Assembly: GCA_020344215.1 (NCBI GenBank)
Contig: CP070815.1
Location: forward strand, 353,973-417,972
Length of the DNA stretch: 64,000 nucleotides
Direction: 5' to 3'
From: Gemmatimonadota bacterium
Lineage (GTDB): Bacteria; Gemmatimonadota; Gemmatimonadetes; Palauibacterales; KS3-K002
This document shows, one piece after another, positions 62,477 to 64,000 of this stretch. How positions within the stretch are numbered: the stretch's first letter is position 1; the number at the start of each line of letters is the position of its first letter. The notes under the pieces were generated by a model. That model saw only the letters and a list, made by a program, of their open reading frames with translations, was not told the origin of the DNA and ran no database searches. Both the position numbers and the translations under genes were made by a program.

Positions 62477-63763
62477 TCACCCCCCCTCGGAGCTCTCCGG
62501 CAACACATACAGCGTCGCCCGTCGCTCGGGGATGAGCCACTCGTTCGCAACCTGCACCATCGCGTCCGGAGTGACCGCCCGCACGCGGGGGAACAGCTCG
62601 TTGACGTACTGGGGACGGCCGAGGAACGTCGCCGACGTGGCGACGGCATCGGAGCGGCTCCCTACGCCATCGAAGGCGTTCACGAGCTCTCGCGTAGCGC
62701 GGTTGACACCGCCCTCCGCCTCACGCTCCGTTATCGCGCCTCGCCGGACGTCATCCAGGGTCTCGAGGATCGCCGATTCGAGCGTCTCCGCTGCGACGCC
62801 CGATCGGGCGGTAGCCACGACGAAGGAGAGCCCGCAGTCCTCGGTCGGCCAGACCTGGGCCGAAACGTCTTGAGCGATCCGCTCTTCATACACCAGCCTG
62901 CGGTATAAGCGCGAGCTCTTCCCCTCGGACAGGAGATAGCCCAAGACGTCCGCCGCCTCGAAGCCAGGCTGCCCGAATGCCGGTGAGTGGTGGAAGATAT
63001 AGACGCGTGGAAACTGGACGTTGTCGTGGATCACATCGCGCGCCTCGCCTCGCGGCGCCACGACCGGTGCCGTCACTTGAGGCGAGCCCGCTCCCTGCGG
63101 GATCTCACCGAAGTACTTATCTGCCAGCTCGAACCCGTGCTCGGTCTCCAGCGCGCCGACGAGGACGAGAACCGCATTGTTCGGCGCATAGAACGTTCTG
63201 AAGAACTGTCGGACGTCCTCGAGACTAGCCGCATCGAGATCCTCCATGAACCCGATGGTTGGATGCCGGTAGGGGTGTCCCTCCGGGTAGGCCATCCGCA
63301 GGATGGTCTCCACCGCCAACCCGTAGGGTCGGTTCTCGTACGACTGGCGACGCTCGTTCTTCACTACGTCGCGCTGGTTGTCCAACTTCTCTTGGGTGAT
63401 CCCCGACTCGAACCAGCCCAGCCGGTCCGACTCCAGCCAGAGCCCCAGGTCCAACTCGTTCGACGGCAGTGTCTCGAAGTAGTTCGTCCGATCGAACCAG
63501 GTGCTACCGTTCAGGCTGCCACCAGCGTCCTGGATGAATCTGAAGTGGGCGTCGTCCCGCACATGCTCCGAGCCTTGGAACATCAGGTGCTCGAAGAGGT
63601 GCGCGAATCCGGTTCGGCCTGGGCGCTCGTGTTTCGAGCCGACATGGTACATGACATGGACGGAGACGACCGGCGTGGTGTGATCTTCCTGGACTATCAC
63701 ACGCAGCCCGTTGTCGAGGATGCGCTCCGTCAGCTCGAAGTGGACGACGCCGTTCTCTGGCAC
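62477..63763 (-). CDS. M16 family zinc peptidase, catalytic subunit
   Basis: Insulinase-like protease, 428 aa. The inverted zinc motif HLFEH (H55, E58, H59) lies in GRTGFAHLFEHLMFQGSEHV, with a downstream Glu ligand in NERRQSYENRPYG. No signal peptide is clear with the GTG start at 63763, chosen for its GGGGAG 6 nt upstream; a longer frame to 63823 would overlap rnpB. It probably pairs with the next gene as in mitochondrial processing-peptidase-like heterodimers. It begins 27 nt after the rnpB 3' end. Confidence 0.88.
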   Translation of the reverse strand: MPENGVVHFELTERILDNGLRVIVQEDHTTPVVSVHVMYHVGSKHERPGRTGFAHLFEHLMFQGSEHVRDDAHFRFIQDAGGSLNGSTWFDRTNYFETLPSNELDLGLWLESDRLGWFESGITQEKLDNQRDVVKNERRQSYENRPYGLAVETILRMAYPEGHPYRHPTIGFMEDLDAASLEDVRQFFRTFYAPNNAVLVLVGALETEHGFELADKYFGEIPQGAGSPQVTAPVVAPRGEARDVIHDNVQFPRVYIFHHSPAFGQPGFEAADVLGYLLSEGKSSRLYRRLVYEERIAQDVSAQVWPTEDCGLSFVVATARSGVAAETLESAILETLDDVRRGAITEREAEGGVNRATRELVNAFDGVGSRSDAVATSATFLGRPQYVNELFPRVRAVTPDAMVQVANEWLIPERRATLYVLPESSEGG

Positions 63764-63790
63764 GATCGGCTCCCCGCATAAAAGACGACC

Positions 63791-64000
63791 GCGGAGGGGA
63801 GCCGTAAGCCGAGTTCTGTTCAACGGGCCATTTGTCTGGGACGCCGGTCACCCGACGCCTCCTGCGGCCTACCCGGGGATAATCACGCGGCGGGCCACCA
63901 CTCTCCCCTGCTTGGCCTTGCTCCGGGTGGGGTTTGCCGTGCCCCGGCGGTCACCCGCACGGGCGGTGGGCTCTTACCCCACCGTTTCACCCTTACCGGC
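63791..64000 (-). ncRNA. rnpB: RNase P RNA (rnpB), 3' part only
   Basis: Catalytic RNA of RNase P, bacterial type A, minus strand. The 5' part lies beyond the window. Seen on the minus strand: GGTGAAACGGTGGGGTAAGAGC at the window edge (in pieces: GGTGAAACGG and GTGGGGTAAGAGC), GGCAAACCCCACCCGGAGCAAGG region, and the closing CAGAACTCGGCTTACGG. It directly precedes the M16 peptidase gene. Confidence 0.93.

Noticed and set aside
61412..62908. A 498-aa plus-strand frame
   Set aside because: Antisense to the M16 peptidase pair; His/Arg-rich shadow composition.

Overview
The window is a gene-dense, GC-rich bacterial chromosome segment made almost entirely of conserved housekeeping genes. It carries about 63 protein genes and the 3' part of the RNase P RNA. 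Two parvulin-type foldases, ftsEX-envC, the TamA/TamB pair, a SurA-like chaperone, lipoproteins and a TonB-like protein indicate a two-membrane (Gram-negative) cell. The gene order and family mix (PpiC-SurA-PdxA-FtsE-FtsX-EnvC-delta'-MoaC, EF-G of the second type, standalone PASTA protein, YbbR protein) fit Gemmatimonadota best. That placement is an inference from gene content, not from a marker tree. No prophage, insertion sequence, CRISPR array, restriction system or tRNA was found.

Layout. 1-8.3 kb (+): periplasmic foldases, pdxA, ftsE-ftsX-envC, DNA polymerase III delta' and moaC, mostly overlapping and probably one transcript. 8.3-9.3 kb (+): a structured leader and a membrane-anchored lytic transglycosylase. 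9.4-15.7 kb (-): an MltD-like LysM transglycosylase coupled to a class V aminotransferase, a standalone protein resembling the LeuA regulatory domain, guaB, and small proteins. 16.0-17.2 kb: an SDR (+) converging on acpS (-). 17.2-22.8 kb (-): a PspA-centred cluster with an AI-2E family permease, a YbjN-like protein, five small membrane proteins, DinB and a CDP-alcohol phosphatidyltransferase. 22.8-27.3 kb (-): uvrA, a lipid kinase and htpX. 27.5-48.7 kb (-): a very long colinear run, read in transcription order as ruvC-ruvA-ruvB-queA-tgt, yajC-def-fmt-thiE-thiS-thiG-rsmB-PASTA-TlpA-YbbR-tsaD-lgt-phosphoesterase-tamA-tamB. 48.7-58.9 kb (-): yebC, an EF-G2 gene, rhomboid protease, ddl, tonB-like gene, mutS, a SPOR protein and holA. 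59-60.5 kb (-): an anti-sigma/ECF sigma pair. 61-64 kb (-): an M16 peptidase pair directly downstream of rnpB.

Many genes are joined by 1-14 nt stop/start overlaps (ATGA, GTGA), so translational coupling is the rule. The themes are envelope biogenesis (foldases, FtsEX-EnvC, murein hydrolases, TamAB, Lgt, PspA, HtpX), translation and tRNA modification (Def, Fmt, RsmB, TsaD, Tgt, QueA, EF-G2, RNase P) and DNA repair (UvrA, MutS, RuvABC). The less ordinary signals are the structured leader at 8.4 kb, the standalone LeuA-like domain with a palindrome at its promoter, degenerate 7-bp tandem repeats beside yebC/fusA2 and mutS, a probable CTG start for the AI-2E permease, and operator-like direct repeats upstream of the ECF sigma gene. 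I did not find a clearly novel multi-gene system; the PspA/YbjN/small-membrane-protein cluster is the nearest candidate.
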